Program-made: the position numbers and the translations under genes | DNA from: Fidelibacterota bacterium | Lineage (GTDB): Bacteria > Fidelibacterota > Marinisomatia > SCGC-AAA003-L08 > D37C17 | Reading direction: 5' to 3' | Assembly: GCA_004124405.1 (NCBI GenBank) | Contig: SCKP01000015.1 | Span: 1 to 37,605, forward strand | Length of the DNA: 37,605 nt | Notes under the pieces: model-generated | Databases searched by the model: none | Seen by the model: only the letters and a program-made list of their open reading frames with translations | Told to the model about the DNA's origin: nothing | Shown here: one piece after another, positions 25,408 through 34,819 of the stretch | Layout: each line of letters starts with the position of its first letter | Position numbering within the stretch: position 1 is the first letter of the stretch

Positions 25408-27064
25408 AATTAAAATTATATCACAATCAATTATTCAAATAATTATATCAATCGGTCTATTATTTTCAATAGATAGTTTGCAAACTGGATCAGTAAATAT
25501 TTTGTCACCCGATAAAGGAGATAATGGAGCCATTGAAATAATAATTCCTCCTGATATAAATGTAGAAACAATACCTGAAGAGGATATATTTGATGCACAA
25601 ATGGCAGAAGCCAAAACTATATTTGCGGAAGCCATAATTTCTGATCTTACAGGTGATACGTTGGAAGCAGCCTATCAATTTGAGTTATTATTCGAATCCC
25701 TTTCACATATTGATGAGTTAAGTGGTAATGATGAATTTCAGATTTTGGAATTCAACCGATTGCTTACAGCCGCAATTGATTATTATGAAGATGAAGCAGT
25801 CACCATGGATAAAGTTGAAACGGGATTTTCAGTAGCGGTTCTTAAAGATAAACTCGATGAATATATTTATGCACAAACGCTTGAAGATTTAGAATATGTG
25901 GAAGAACGTGTTGAAATAATTCCCGGTCATATTCCCATAACCTACAATCAGAAGGTCGCTAGTATTATTAAATTCTTTCAAAATGAAGGAAGAACGAGTT
26001 TTCAAAAATGGCTGAACAGGATGTCCCGCTATAAAGCTATTATTTTACCTATTTTAGAGGAAGAAGGAGTTCCTCCTGAATTGTTCTATCTGGCTATGAT
26101 TGAAAGTGGATTAAATCCGAAAGCTTACTCCTATGCTCATGCCTCAGGAGTTTGGCAATTTATATCTTCAACAGGTAAAATTTATGGATTGAAAAAAAAT
26201 TGGTGGGTAGATGAACGGCGAGATTTTGAAAAAGCAACCCATGCAGCAGCTCGCTTATTAAAGAATTTATACCAGGAATTTGATGATTGGTATTTGGCAT
26301 TTGCAGCCTATAACTGTGGTTCAACGCGTGTCAGGAAAACAATCAAACGCCAGGGTACAAACGACTATTGGAAACTCACTCGACTCCCACCACAAACGCG
26401 GAATTATGTTCCGAATATCATGGCTGCAATCTTTATCGCAAATAATCCAGGGAAATATGGATTTTCATTGGTTAAAAAATCGAAAATGGAATGGAATATT
26501 GTGGAAATAGACAAAGCCGTGAGTTTACAGGTAATTAGTGAATGTGCAAAGCTGGATATGGGATTGCTCCAAAGTTATAATCCGGAATTAAAGCAGGGAA
26601 CTATTCCTCCAATAGAGGATGGAAAATCCTACTCATTCAGAATGCCCACTAACGCTTCACCAGATTTTGATTCCCTGTTTGCTGAAGTAGAAATTGAAAA
26701 AAATCAAGATATTGTTTTTTTAGACCATAAAGTAAAATGGGGTGAAAGTTTGTGGCTGATTGCCAGAAAATATGATGTGAGGATAAAGGATATTGTTGCC
26801 ATCAACAAACTCTCAATGAAAAAATATATTAAACCTGGGCAAATATTACAAATACCTGCAGATGGTTATGATCTGTACAGAAAATTAGCTTTAAGGAAAT
26901 CTGCAGGGTCAAAACAAATTTACCACACCGTGAGATCGGGTGATACCTTAAGTGAAATTGCAATGTCATATCGCACTTCAGTAGGTAAAATTAAAAAATG
27001 GAATGGACTTCGTTCCGACCGAATTTATCCGGGACAAAAATTAAAAATATGGACAAAAGCATAA
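25391..27064 (+). CDS. MltD-like lytic transglycosylase with two LysM domains
   Basis: A 557-residue envelope enzyme that cleaves peptidoglycan glycan strands. An N-terminal hydrophobic signal/anchor (about 8-26) and an acidic linker precede the SLT goose-type lysozyme domain (about 185-350), with catalytic E238 in LFYLAMIESGLNP followed by HASGVWQFISSTGKIYGL and FAAYNCGSTRVRK. Two LysM repeats follow, HKVKWGESLWLIARKYDV (about 445-490) and YHTVRSGDTLSEIAMSYR (about 512-556), matching the MltD layout. The TTG start at 25391 overlaps DUF2851 by 17 nt and is the only one retaining the signal segment. The stop shares one base with sppA (TAATG). Confidence 0.9.
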   Translation: MKIGFKIKIISQSIIQIIISIGLLFSIDSLQTGSVNILSPDKGDNGAIEIIIPPDINVETIPEEDIFDAQMAEAKTIFAEAIISDLTGDTLEAAYQFELLFESLSHIDELSGNDEFQILEFNRLLTAAIDYYEDEAVTMDKVETGFSVAVLKDKLDEYIYAQTLEDLEYVEERVEIIPGHIPITYNQKVASIIKFFQNEGRTSFQKWLNRMSRYKAIILPILEEEGVPPELFYLAMIESGLNPKAYSYAHASGVWQFISSTGKIYGLKKNWWVDERRDFEKATHAAARLLKNLYQEFDDWYLAFAAYNCGSTRVRKTIKRQGTNDYWKLTRLPPQTRNYVPNIMAAIFIANNPGKYGFSLVKKSKMEWNIVEIDKAVSLQVISECAKLDMGLLQSYNPELKQGTIPPIEDGKSYSFRMPTNASPDFDSLFAEVEIEKNQDIVFLDHKVKWGESLWLIARKYDVRIKDIVAINKLSMKKYIKPGQILQIPADGYDLYRKLALRKSAGSKQIYHTVRSGDTLSEIAMSYRTSVGKIKKWNGLRSDRIYPGQKLKIWTKA

Positions 27065-27939
27065 TGGCGGCGAATAGAAAATATTCCTATTGGATTATTG
27101 GTTTAATAGTTTTCATAATAATTATTTCAATTATTCCCTGGGAAGATGCACTCCCTTCAGGTCCAAAAGTAGGAATTGTTGAAATTAATATGCCCATTAC
27201 CAATTCTAAAAAAGCAGTAGAAGATCTCAATTATTTTAATAAGAAATCTAATATTGTTGCAATTGTTGTTCGATTGGAAACACCTGGTGGGGGTGTGGCG
27301 GCAAGTCAGGAAATATATGAAAAAGTAAGAAAAATTTCCAAAACCAGTGATAAACCAATCATTGCATCCATGGGAGGTGTAGCAGCATCCGGTGGGTATT
27401 ATATTGCTTTAGGCGCTGATACAATTATGGCAAATCCCGGGACAGCAACAGGGTCCATTGGTGTTGTCATGTCCTATCCCATTATTGGTGAATTGATGGA
27501 TAAAATGGGTATCCAATACGAGACCATAAAAAGTGGAACACTTAAAGATTCCGGATCACCTTTTAGAAAAATAACCAGTGAGGAACGAAAATATTTCCAG
27601 GGATTAATTGATGATCTTCATGGTCAGTTTCTGTCAGTGGTAGCAAAAGAAAGAAATATCCCTATTGAAAAAGCAGCTGAATTGGCCAACGGTCAAGTCT
27701 ATTCTGGAAAACAAGCTGTAGAAAATGGATTAATAGATATGTTGGGCACTTTTGAAGATGCAGTTATACTTGCAGCACAAAAATCAGGCCATTATGAAGA
27801 ACCTGAAATTGTATATCCACCTGAAGAGAAAAAAGGTTTGCTGGATATGTTATTGGGGGATATATTCCAAAGCTCCACCATAGGGAATTTGCTTATGTTT
27901 CCCACTCCAGAGTATAAATTACCATACACGATAAGATGA
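27064..27939 (+). CDS. sppA: Signal peptide peptidase SppA, short (36K-type) form
   Basis: A 291-residue membrane-anchored serine protease that degrades leftover signal peptides. One TM anchor (about 9-25) is followed by a crotonase-like protease domain. The nucleophile is S109 in GGVAASGGYY and the general base is K161 in GTLKDSGSP, with RLETPGGGVAAS and TGSIGVV as structural motifs. Length matches the single-domain Bacillus-type SppA, not the double-length E. coli form. The start is the ATG joined to the previous stop (TAATG). An in-frame ATG at 27049 would add five residues. The end overlaps the HU gene by 4 nt (ATGA). Confidence 0.93.
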   Translation: MAANRKYSYWIIGLIVFIIIISIIPWEDALPSGPKVGIVEINMPITNSKKAVEDLNYFNKKSNIVAIVVRLETPGGGVAASQEIYEKVRKISKTSDKPIIASMGGVAASGGYYIALGADTIMANPGTATGSIGVVMSYPIIGELMDKMGIQYETIKSGTLKDSGSPFRKITSEERKYFQGLIDDLHGQFLSVVAKERNIPIEKAAELANGQVYSGKQAVENGLIDMLGTFEDAVILAAQKSGHYEEPEIVYPPEEKKGLLDMLLGDIFQSSTIGNLLMFPTPEYKLPYTIR

Positions 27940-28229
27940 CAAAATCAGATATTATAAAAGAAGTAGCTGAGGGGACTGGTCTCACAAAGGTAGAGATAGA
28001 AGCTGTATTAGATGGTGTTATTCACAGTATTTCAGAATCCTTGAAACGGGGAGAGCGCGTGGATTTGCGCGGGTTTGGCAGTTTCATTGTTAAACAGCGC
28101 GCAGCCAGAGATGCTCGAAATCCAGCCACTCGTGAAATTGTGAGATTGCAGGAAAGATACATACCAGCCTTCAAAGTTTCAAAAATTTTGAAGAATGTAG
28201 TAAATAAATCATTATTAAGAGGTTTTTAA
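27936..28229 (+). CDS. HU/IHF-family DNA-binding protein
   Basis: A 97-residue nucleoid protein of the HU/IHF fold. The N-terminal helices are MTKSDIIKEVAEGTGLTKVE, then VDLRGFGSFIVKQRAARDARNP forms the start of the DNA-clamping beta arm, whose tip sequence is ATREIVRLQERYIPAFKVSK. The arm has RNPATRE where HU has RNPxTGE, with the tip proline retained in RNP. HU and a single-chain IHF-like role cannot be separated by sequence. The start overlaps the sppA stop (ATGA), and the mS38-like gene follows after 15 nt. Confidence 0.93.
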   Translation: MTKSDIIKEVAEGTGLTKVEIEAVLDGVIHSISESLKRGERVDLRGFGSFIVKQRAARDARNPATREIVRLQERYIPAFKVSKILKNVVNKSLLRGF

Positions 28230-28244
28230 AATAAAGGAAAAAAT

Positions 28245-28337
28245 ATGCCTTGCGGAAAAAAACGTAAAAAGAAAAAGATGAATACTCATAAACGTAAAAA
28301 ACGTTTACGGGCAAATCGTCATAAGAAGAAGAAATAA
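28245..28337 (+). CDS. AURKAIP1/Cox24 (mS38)-type small basic protein
   Basis: A 30-residue protein, MPCGKKRKKKKMNTHKR followed by KKRLRANRHKKKK, made mostly of Lys and Arg. The pattern KKxKMxTHKRKKRLRxNRHKKK is that of the AURKAIP1/COX24-domain peptides of Bacteroidota, related to the C-terminal tail of the mitochondrial small-subunit protein mS38. A ribosome-bound role is the family expectation. A ribosome site AAGGA lies 6 nt before the ATG. It sits 15 nt after the HU gene, in the same operon. At 30 codons it is below most gene-calling limits. Confidence 0.88.
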   Translation: MPCGKKRKKKKMNTHKRKKRLRANRHKKKK

Positions 28338-28349
28338 TTTAATTTCCAT

Positions 28350-28413
28350 ATCATAATATTTATGATGTAATATTGAATTAATTTTGCCGTCAATTTGAAT
28401 TTGAGTTGGCGGC
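28350..28413 (+). other. Two stem-loops between mS38-like gene and xseA
   Basis: An AT-rich hairpin ATCATAA-TAT-TTATGAT (28350-28366) is followed by a GC-rich one with arms GCCGTCAA (28386-28393) and TTGGCGGC (28406-28413, one G-U pair). The second ends 11 nt before the xseA ATG and has no T-tract, so it is not a normal terminator. RNA processing or translational control is possible. Confidence 0.5.
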
Positions 28414-28424
28414 ATTGTCATTCA

Positions 28425-29639
28425 ATGAATATTGCCGGCCATTCTATTCTAACCATTACTCAGGTTGCAAACCAGGTGAAATATACTTTGGAAAAGAATT
28501 ATGCAAACCTGTGGATTCAGGGTGAAATAGCTTCCTGTAAACCCTATCCATCCGGTCATATTTACTTGACCCTGAAAGATGGACAAAGTGAGTTGCCTGC
28601 GGTTATATTCTCACCCTATGCCAAACAGTTAAAACATAAACCTGTGACAGGATTAAAAGTAACCGTTAATGGCGATTTATCTTTGTATTCCCCCAGAGGG
28701 CAGTTTCAGCTGCAGATTAGAAACTTATATCCCACTGGGCAAGGTGAGTTATGGTTGGCGTACGAGGCACTAAAAGAAAAACTGGAACTGGAAGGATTAT
28801 TTTCCCAGGAAAGTAAAAAGCAAATCCCACGCTTTCCCAGTAGAATTGGTATTATTACCAGTAGTGAGGGTGCAGTGCTCAGGGATATCATACAGGTTTT
28901 AAATCGCCGTGCACCGCATGTATCATGCCTGATTTATCCTGTTTCTGTTCAAGGTAAATATGCTGCCGGTGAAATCTCAGAAGCCATTGAAATGATGAAT
29001 CAATATGGAAAAATGGATACGCTTATCGTGGGCAGAGGCGGGGGTTCGCTGGAAGACCTGTGGTGTTTTAATGATGAGCAGGTTGTCCGTACCATATTTG
29101 CCTCTCACATTCCAGTTATTACTGCCATTGGTCATGAAACGGATACCACACTTTCAGATTATGCAGCGGATTACAGGGCGCCCACTCCATCAGCAGCCGC
29201 TGAAATAGCAGCTGAAGATCGGCAGGAAACCGTTCAGTATTTGGATAATATTTCTGAGAGACTTTATTCAGCATCGAAACAGATTATTTTTGCACATAAA
29301 GAAAAAATTGAGAGCTTTCATAAACGCCATGGATTTTTTAAACCTCATTTAGTTCTGGAACAGTGGGATGAAAAACTTAATGTTTTTAATTATCGCCTAA
29401 AACAAAGCATTCAGAGTACATTTATTTCCCAAAAAAGAAAAGTGGACTCTTTACAAGATAAAATATTATTATTGAATCCTAAAACTCAGCTAAAAAGAGG
29501 ATTTGCAATAGCTACAGACTCAAAAAACAATATTATTTTTTCACCTCACCAGGTTAAGGTTAATGATGATGTGACTGTTCAGGTAGCCCGGGGAATATTA
29601 AAAACAAAAGTTATAAAAGGGAAAATTCACAATGTCTGA
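28425..29639 (+). CDS. xseA: Exodeoxyribonuclease VII large subunit
   Basis: A 404-residue nuclease subunit degrading single-stranded DNA from both ends. An N-terminal OB fold (ANLWIQGEIASCKPYPSGHIY, LKDGQSELPAVIF) precedes the catalytic domain with RFPSRIGIITSSEGAVLRDII, the Asp/Arg-rich GRGGGSLEDLWCFNDEQVVR, GHETDTTLSDYAADYRAPTPSAAAE, and a coiled-coil extension that recruits small subunits. The ATG at 28425 fits the family N-terminus (SILTITQVANQVK). A TTG ten codons earlier would pass through a GC-rich hairpin and is less likely. It overlaps xseB by 8 nt. Confidence 0.95.
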   Translation: MNIAGHSILTITQVANQVKYTLEKNYANLWIQGEIASCKPYPSGHIYLTLKDGQSELPAVIFSPYAKQLKHKPVTGLKVTVNGDLSLYSPRGQFQLQIRNLYPTGQGELWLAYEALKEKLELEGLFSQESKKQIPRFPSRIGIITSSEGAVLRDIIQVLNRRAPHVSCLIYPVSVQGKYAAGEISEAIEMMNQYGKMDTLIVGRGGGSLEDLWCFNDEQVVRTIFASHIPVITAIGHETDTTLSDYAADYRAPTPSAAAEIAAEDRQETVQYLDNISERLYSASKQIIFAHKEKIESFHKRHGFFKPHLVLEQWDEKLNVFNYRLKQSIQSTFISQKRKVDSLQDKILLLNPKTQLKRGFAIATDSKNNIIFSPHQVKVNDDVTVQVARGILKTKVIKGKIHNV

Positions 29640-29859
29640 AAAACAAACCTTTGAAAAATCACTCACTGATCTTCAAGCCATCATTGAAGAATTAGAATCT
29701 GAAACTCCATCGTTGGATAAAATGGTTCACTTATTTGAAGAAGGCATGAAATTAATGAAAATATGCCGAACTAAATTGGATGAAGTGGAAAATCGTATCT
29801 CGACCCTGGTTAAGGAAAATGATGAGTTTAGTGAAAAACCGGGAATAAAACAATCATGA
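29632..29859 (+). CDS. xseB: Exodeoxyribonuclease VII small subunit
   Basis: A 75-residue helical protein with the family signature [33 protein letters not shown] followed by [15 protein letters not shown] (split across the text here). Several copies bind the coiled-coil arm of XseA to form exonuclease VII. It starts inside the xseA stop region (8-nt overlap) and its stop overlaps nadK (ATGA), so the three genes are translationally coupled. Confidence 0.95.
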   Translation: MSEKQTFEKSLTDLQAIIEELESETPSLDKMVHLFEEGMKLMKICRTKLDEVENRISTLVKENDEFSEKPGIKQS

Positions 29860-30728
29860 TTATCGGGTGTACAGGAAATTATCGTAAGCAGGAATTTTAT
29901 ACCATTCTCCAAAAGGTTCATACCATTTTGAGTGATAAAAACATTGAATTTATCATTTCTTCCGATTTAGAAAAGAATACTGATTTTTTAACCCCTCGGG
30001 ATTATAAAATAATGGAATTTTCTCAATTAGTTGATAAATGTGATATATTATTCGCCATTGGAGGAGATGGTACTATCCTGTCTACTGTCCGAAGATTAGA
30101 ACAAAATATGAAACCCATTATGGGCATCCATATTGGAGGATTAGGATTTCTCAGTGAATGTACTGAAAAAAATCTAACTGAGAGTATCAATAGTATCCTT
30201 AACAATGATTATGTGGTCACTCAGCGAATGTTATTGGAAGTCCAAATAACTCCTGAAAATGATGCAAAACAAATATTATGGGCACTTAATGATATTGTTG
30301 TTGATCATGGTTACTCAGCCAGGCTATTAAAGGCAGAAGTTCATGTCTCAAATCATTACCTGAATACATTTGAAGGAGATGGGGTAATAATATCAACACC
30401 AACTGGAAGTACAGCCTATTCATTATCAGCCGGCGGACCCATTATTTATCCTTCAATGGATTCTATAACCATTACGCCAATTTGCCCCCACAGTTTGTCA
30501 GCCCGCCCCATTGTTCTCAGGCCTGACGAAACTATTACCATGACTTTTCCGGAGCCGTATGATGGAATTTCATTGGCAGTGGATGGTCAGATTAAAGTGC
30601 GGATTGATGATCAAACTCAGATTCAAATAACAAAAGCCTCCCACAGCGCCCAAATCGTAAGCCTTCCGGGAAATGGTTATTTTAAAACTCTCCGGACAAA
30701 AATGGGTTGGTCTGGAAAAGTACGTTAG
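29856..30728 (+). CDS. nadK: NAD kinase
   Basis: A 290-residue cytosolic enzyme phosphorylating NAD to NADP. The GGDGT motif (residues 69-73, catalytic D71) is followed by [12 protein letters not shown], then [10 protein letters not shown], the [20 protein letters not shown] stretch that contacts NAD, and the C-terminal beta-sandwich with [12 protein letters not shown] and AVDGQ. Length is normal. The start overlaps xseB (ATGA), giving the xseA-xseB-nadK cluster. Confidence 0.96.
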   Translation: MIIGCTGNYRKQEFYTILQKVHTILSDKNIEFIISSDLEKNTDFLTPRDYKIMEFSQLVDKCDILFAIGGDGTILSTVRRLEQNMKPIMGIHIGGLGFLSECTEKNLTESINSILNNDYVVTQRMLLEVQITPENDAKQILWALNDIVVDHGYSARLLKAEVHVSNHYLNTFEGDGVIISTPTGSTAYSLSAGGPIIYPSMDSITITPICPHSLSARPIVLRPDETITMTFPEPYDGISLAVDGQIKVRIDDQTQIQITKASHSAQIVSLPGNGYFKTLRTKMGWSGKVR

Positions 30729-30751
30729 TTTAATTTTTTCTCTCTAAATCA

Positions 30752-32458
30752 ATGAAACAAATATTGATCCTAATTGGAATAATAACCTTTGGTTGTCGGA
30801 GTTCTCCGGAAACTTCATTTGATAATTTAAACCAAGCCTTTATCAATTGGTATTTTAAATATCACCCCGTTGAATCTACCCGCTATAATATGAGTAAAGA
30901 TAATGGCAGGTTTTCATTGAATACCAAATTAGAGATGGATGAATATTATGCCGATATTTCTCGATTTCTAATAGAATTATCTCAAATCGATGCTACCAAG
31001 ATTGCCCCCAATTCCAGGATTGACTATAATATTCTATATTCTAAATTGGAAAAAATGAAATATGAAATAGACGAATTAAAACCATGGAAGTGGAATCCAT
31101 TATGGACACTTGATAAATTACATGATGGCTTATATATCTTGAGTGAACGGGAAGGTATGGATATGGATGATAGGGTCTCTGCTATACAATCAAGACTGGG
31201 AATAATTCCAGAACTATTGGAAAATTCAAAGATACTCATGACAGCCCATTCAAAAATTCACATTCTCTATAGCAATACCAGGGTGGATAAATTGCTTATT
31301 CTCCTTCAGGAATTACCCCTAAAATTAAATTCTGATAATATTACACTCGATAATATTGATGAATTAATTAAAAAATCTAATTTAGCATTAGAAGTTTATA
31401 AAAATTGGATTAATTCTCAATCTGTAAAATTTGATGAAATTAATTTCCCTTCAGATTTATCCTTAATCCAGAATGGATTTCATCATTTCACCGGAGGTAA
31501 ATATCTATTTCCTCATGTTTATGAATTGGCCAAGCAAAAACTCATACCCATTCAGGACCGGTTATTTAATTTGGCGTTACCATTTTACTTAAAGGAAAAT
31601 GACGAACCCGTTTGGTTAGACCGCGCTGATACTTTGGAAGTCATTCAATGGACGATTGATGATATATATAATAATCCAAAAAATAAGATAAGAAATGATG
31701 AGGTGCTTTCCCGATTTTACGAATCATTAACCGCTATTGAAAAATTTTGCTTTACGAAATCTCTCTTACCCAGGAAAAAAAATAAAACCATTAAACTGGA
31801 ATTTGCACCTAATTACAGCAGTTCTCAATCTCCGGTTTTCTTATTTGATAATCATCCCAAAAAAGTTTCCATGGATATCGTTTATAATATAAAAGCTCCT
31901 GTGGATGATTTTGGAGAATATAATTTGAACAGGCAGGAAATAGATATTATCAATGCTACGCATATTCTCCCGGGTTATGGGTTACAGTTGGGATACTCTC
32001 AAAATTATGCATCCATGATTCGATATTTATTTCCCGATTTAGTGACTGTTTCCGGATGGAAATCCTATGCTTTAAATATGTTAATAGAAGAAGGATATGG
32101 AAATTGGGCCCAGGAGTATCATATTTTAAAATTAAAGGAAGAACTTTCCATGATTGCTCGGGTAATTATGGAAATGCGGTATTATTCTGGTGAAATCAAC
32201 CGGGAGGATGCCAAGAATTATCTTATTGAAATGGCTTTTATGAAAGAGGATGAAGCCCAATTGGCACAAATGGAATCGGATTTAGATTATTTTTCCGGCA
32301 CGGCCTCATTCATTGGGATAATGGAATTGAATTCACTTTTAGCAGAGTATAAACGCAAGCAGGAGGATAATTTTTTGCTTTCTGAATTCCATAGATTAAT
32401 ATTAAAGGATGGAGTAATCCCTCTCTTTGAATTGAAGAAAAGAGTATTACCTCCGTAA
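30752..32458 (+). CDS. DUF885 family lipoprotein, probable pseudoenzyme
   Basis: A 568-residue exported protein. The N-terminus ends in a lipobox-like ITFGC (C15). The body is the helical DUF885 fold, with typical NLNQAFINWYFKYHPVESTRYNM at the start and RVDKLL, LFNLALPFY and GYSQNYASMIRYLFPDL later. Active DUF885 proteins carry a gluzincin-like HExxPGH and an EGWxxYxE motif. Here they read THILPGY (403-409) and SGWKSYAL (434-441), so the expected metal ligands and general base are lost while the P-G and G-W-Y framework remains. It is probably non-enzymatic (binding or scaffold). It lies 23 nt after nadK and 15 nt before the transketolase-like gene. Confidence 0.78.
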   Translation: MKQILILIGIITFGCRSSPETSFDNLNQAFINWYFKYHPVESTRYNMSKDNGRFSLNTKLEMDEYYADISRFLIELSQIDATKIAPNSRIDYNILYSKLEKMKYEIDELKPWKWNPLWTLDKLHDGLYILSEREGMDMDDRVSAIQSRLGIIPELLENSKILMTAHSKIHILYSNTRVDKLLILLQELPLKLNSDNITLDNIDELIKKSNLALEVYKNWINSQSVKFDEINFPSDLSLIQNGFHHFTGGKYLFPHVYELAKQKLIPIQDRLFNLALPFYLKENDEPVWLDRADTLEVIQWTIDDIYNNPKNKIRNDEVLSRFYESLTAIEKFCFTKSLLPRKKNKTIKLEFAPNYSSSQSPVFLFDNHPKKVSMDIVYNIKAPVDDFGEYNLNRQEIDIINATHILPGYGLQLGYSQNYASMIRYLFPDLVTVSGWKSYALNMLIEEGYGNWAQEYHILKLKEELSMIARVIMEMRYYSGEINREDAKNYLIEMAFMKEDEAQLAQMESDLDYFSGTASFIGIMELNSLLAEYKRKQEDNFLLSEFHRLILKDGVIPLFELKKRVLPP

Positions 32459-32473
32459 ATTAACACCCTAATT

Positions 32474-34819
32474 ATGGATCTATATAAACTACACAAAAAT
32501 AATTTAGAATATTGGGATGCCATTGCTGGAATGGTGGATCAATCTATTGATATTGCTTTAAATCTATCTCAAAGCGGCCATCCTGGTGGTTCTCGCTCTA
32601 AAGTACCTGCCCTGGTAACCACATTATTATCAGGTGTCATGAAATGGGATATTCTCAATCCCGGTGCAACATTTGGTGATCGATTTGTTTTGGTTGCGGG
32701 ACATACCAATCCAGTGGTCTATGCGACTTTGGCAGTATTCAATGAAGCCCTGCGGAGAAAATACAGACAGACGGGTGATCTAAAATATGTAAATCCAATG
32801 GGAGATAAATTTACACTTTATTGGGAAGATTTACTGAGACTTAGGCGAAGAGGAGGTCTTCCCGGTCATGCTGAGATGGAAGGGAAAACCCTGTTTTTTA
32901 AATATAATACGGGACCATCAGGGCATGGGGCAGCACCTGCCGCCGGTGAGGCCTTTGCTCTTAAATACAGTGGCGCCCAAAATACTAGAGTTTTTGCTAT
33001 GGAAGGGGAAGGTGGACTCACTACCGGTGTTTCCCACGAAGCAAGAATTGCAGCCTACGGTTTGGGACTGGGTAATTTAATCTACGTTGTTGATTGGAAT
33101 GATTACGGGATTGATGACCGCCCCTTCAGCGATATAAAAGCAGGGAGCCCCAAAGATTGGTTTGAACCCTATGGCTGGAAAGTCGCAGGAACAGAAAATG
33201 GTGAAGATTGGGAAAGTATTCTTACTGCATATGATGAATTATTTGAATCTGAAAATAAAAATCAACCCAAGGCATTATGGCTGAAAACTCGCAAAGGCAG
33301 GGGCTATGATAAATTTGACAATGCCAGTCACGGCACCCCCCATAAACGAAACTCTAAAGAATTTTGGAATATAAAACGAGAATTCGGTGAACGCTTTGGA
33401 GTACAATTTCAGCATCTGAATACAGAAGCATCCGAAGATTTTGAAATAAATAAAATACAAATGGCAGATACGCTTCAATCGGTGATGTCATTATTTGATT
33501 CTTTGGATGGTTTAGCCGATTACCTGGCAGACAGACTACTTGAGATTGCCGATTCTATCCCGGAAAATAATTCTGTAAAAATGGGGTTTGAACAAAACCC
33601 TTTTGATGATGACACAATCTACGATTATAAAAACTATCCCACTAATTTATATCTTGAGCCGGGTGAAAAAGCACCCAACCGTGCTGCCTTTGGGAATTTT
33701 GGATCCTGGCTGAATTCCTATTGTCAAGAAAAGTATGGCAGGCCCCTGGCATTGGTCTGTTCAGCAGATTTAGCTGGATCTACCAATATTGCTGGTTTTA
33801 GCAAAGGGTGGAATAATAACCCGGATTTTGGTATGTATCATCGTGAGAGAAATCCTAAAGGAACATTGCTTCCCCAGGGAATCACTGAATTTGCAAATGC
33901 CGGGCTCATGACTGGTATTAGTACCGTAAATTTTGCCAAAGACCCCTATAAAGAATTTAATGGTTATCTCACTTCCTGCAGTACCTATGGGTCATTTTCG
34001 TATTTAAAATACGGAGCATATCGATTATTCAGTCAAATTGCACAAGACTCCCAATTGAAGGTAGGTAAAACAATTTGGGTAGCAGGGCATTCAGGACCAG
34101 AAACAGCAGAAGATTTTCGAACCCATTTTGGAATTTTCGCACCAGGCGTAACGCAATTATTCCCTGAAGGTCATATTCTCAACTTGCACCCCTGGGAGTA
34201 TAATGAAGTTCCAGTCATGCTGGGTGCCGCATTGGCTACGGATATACCTATTATTGCTTTACATTTAACCCGGCCATCCATTGAAATACCCCATCGTATA
34301 AACTTGGGTATGGCATCACATTTTGAAGCCGCCAAGGGTGCTTATCTGATTAAAGATTATGATGATGATAGAGAAATAGAAGGAGTAGTATTAGTAAGAG
34401 GCACCTCTGTCATAAATGAATTATGTTCTATTCTTCCTCAAATTATTGCAGATGGACCCAATATAAAAATTGTAGCGGCGTTGTCCTGGGGATTATTTCA
34501 ATTACAGTCCAAAGAATATCAACGGTCAATTATGAAAAAGGATGAATGGTTGGATTGTATGGTTATTACCAACACATCCATAGGAAATATGTCACATTGG
34601 GTACAGCATCCCATTGTGAAAGAATATTCTTTATCTCCGGATTGGGATAATGGTTGGCGGTATGGTGGCAATTTAGAAGAGGTGATTGATGAATCTCATT
34701 TATCAGCCCATTGGCAATTAGAAGCCATTCAAAAATTCAGCAGTGAAAGAAAATTACGAATAGATTCGTTGAAGAAATCCATTCCAGAAACTATATTTGA
34801 AAAAATGGAGATAGGATGA
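32474..34819 (+). CDS. Transketolase-like thiamine diphosphate enzyme
   Basis: A 781-residue TPP-dependent enzyme. The N-terminal domain has NLSQSGHPGGSRSK, VLVAGHTNPVVYA, YNTGPSGHGAAPAAGEA and the metal/TPP motif as GEG...N (EGEGGLTTG through VVDWNDYGI) where classical transketolase has GDG. The Pyr domain has SADLAGSTN and the cofactor-activating Glu in LPQGITEFANAGLM. The C-terminal domain has HLTRPSIEIP and VLVRGTSVINELCS. It is about 110 residues longer than ordinary transketolase and forms a distinct subfamily, so its acceptor and donor sugars, or a 2-oxo acid substrate, are not certain. It overlaps the aminotransferase gene by 4 nt. Confidence 0.8.
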   Translation: MDLYKLHKNNLEYWDAIAGMVDQSIDIALNLSQSGHPGGSRSKVPALVTTLLSGVMKWDILNPGATFGDRFVLVAGHTNPVVYATLAVFNEALRRKYRQTGDLKYVNPMGDKFTLYWEDLLRLRRRGGLPGHAEMEGKTLFFKYNTGPSGHGAAPAAGEAFALKYSGAQNTRVFAMEGEGGLTTGVSHEARIAAYGLGLGNLIYVVDWNDYGIDDRPFSDIKAGSPKDWFEPYGWKVAGTENGEDWESILTAYDELFESENKNQPKALWLKTRKGRGYDKFDNASHGTPHKRNSKEFWNIKREFGERFGVQFQHLNTEASEDFEINKIQMADTLQSVMSLFDSLDGLADYLADRLLEIADSIPENNSVKMGFEQNPFDDDTIYDYKNYPTNLYLEPGEKAPNRAAFGNFGSWLNSYCQEKYGRPLALVCSADLAGSTNIAGFSKGWNNNPDFGMYHRERNPKGTLLPQGITEFANAGLMTGISTVNFAKDPYKEFNGYLTSCSTYGSFSYLKYGAYRLFSQIAQDSQLKVGKTIWVAGHSGPETAEDFRTHFGIFAPGVTQLFPEGHILNLHPWEYNEVPVMLGAALATDIPIIALHLTRPSIEIPHRINLGMASHFEAAKGAYLIKDYDDDREIEGVVLVRGTSVINELCSILPQIIADGPNIKIVAALSWGLFQLQSKEYQRSIMKKDEWLDCMVITNTSIGNMSHWVQHPIVKEYSLSPDWDNGWRYGGNLEEVIDESHLSAHWQLEAIQKFSSERKLRIDSLKKSIPETIFEKMEIG

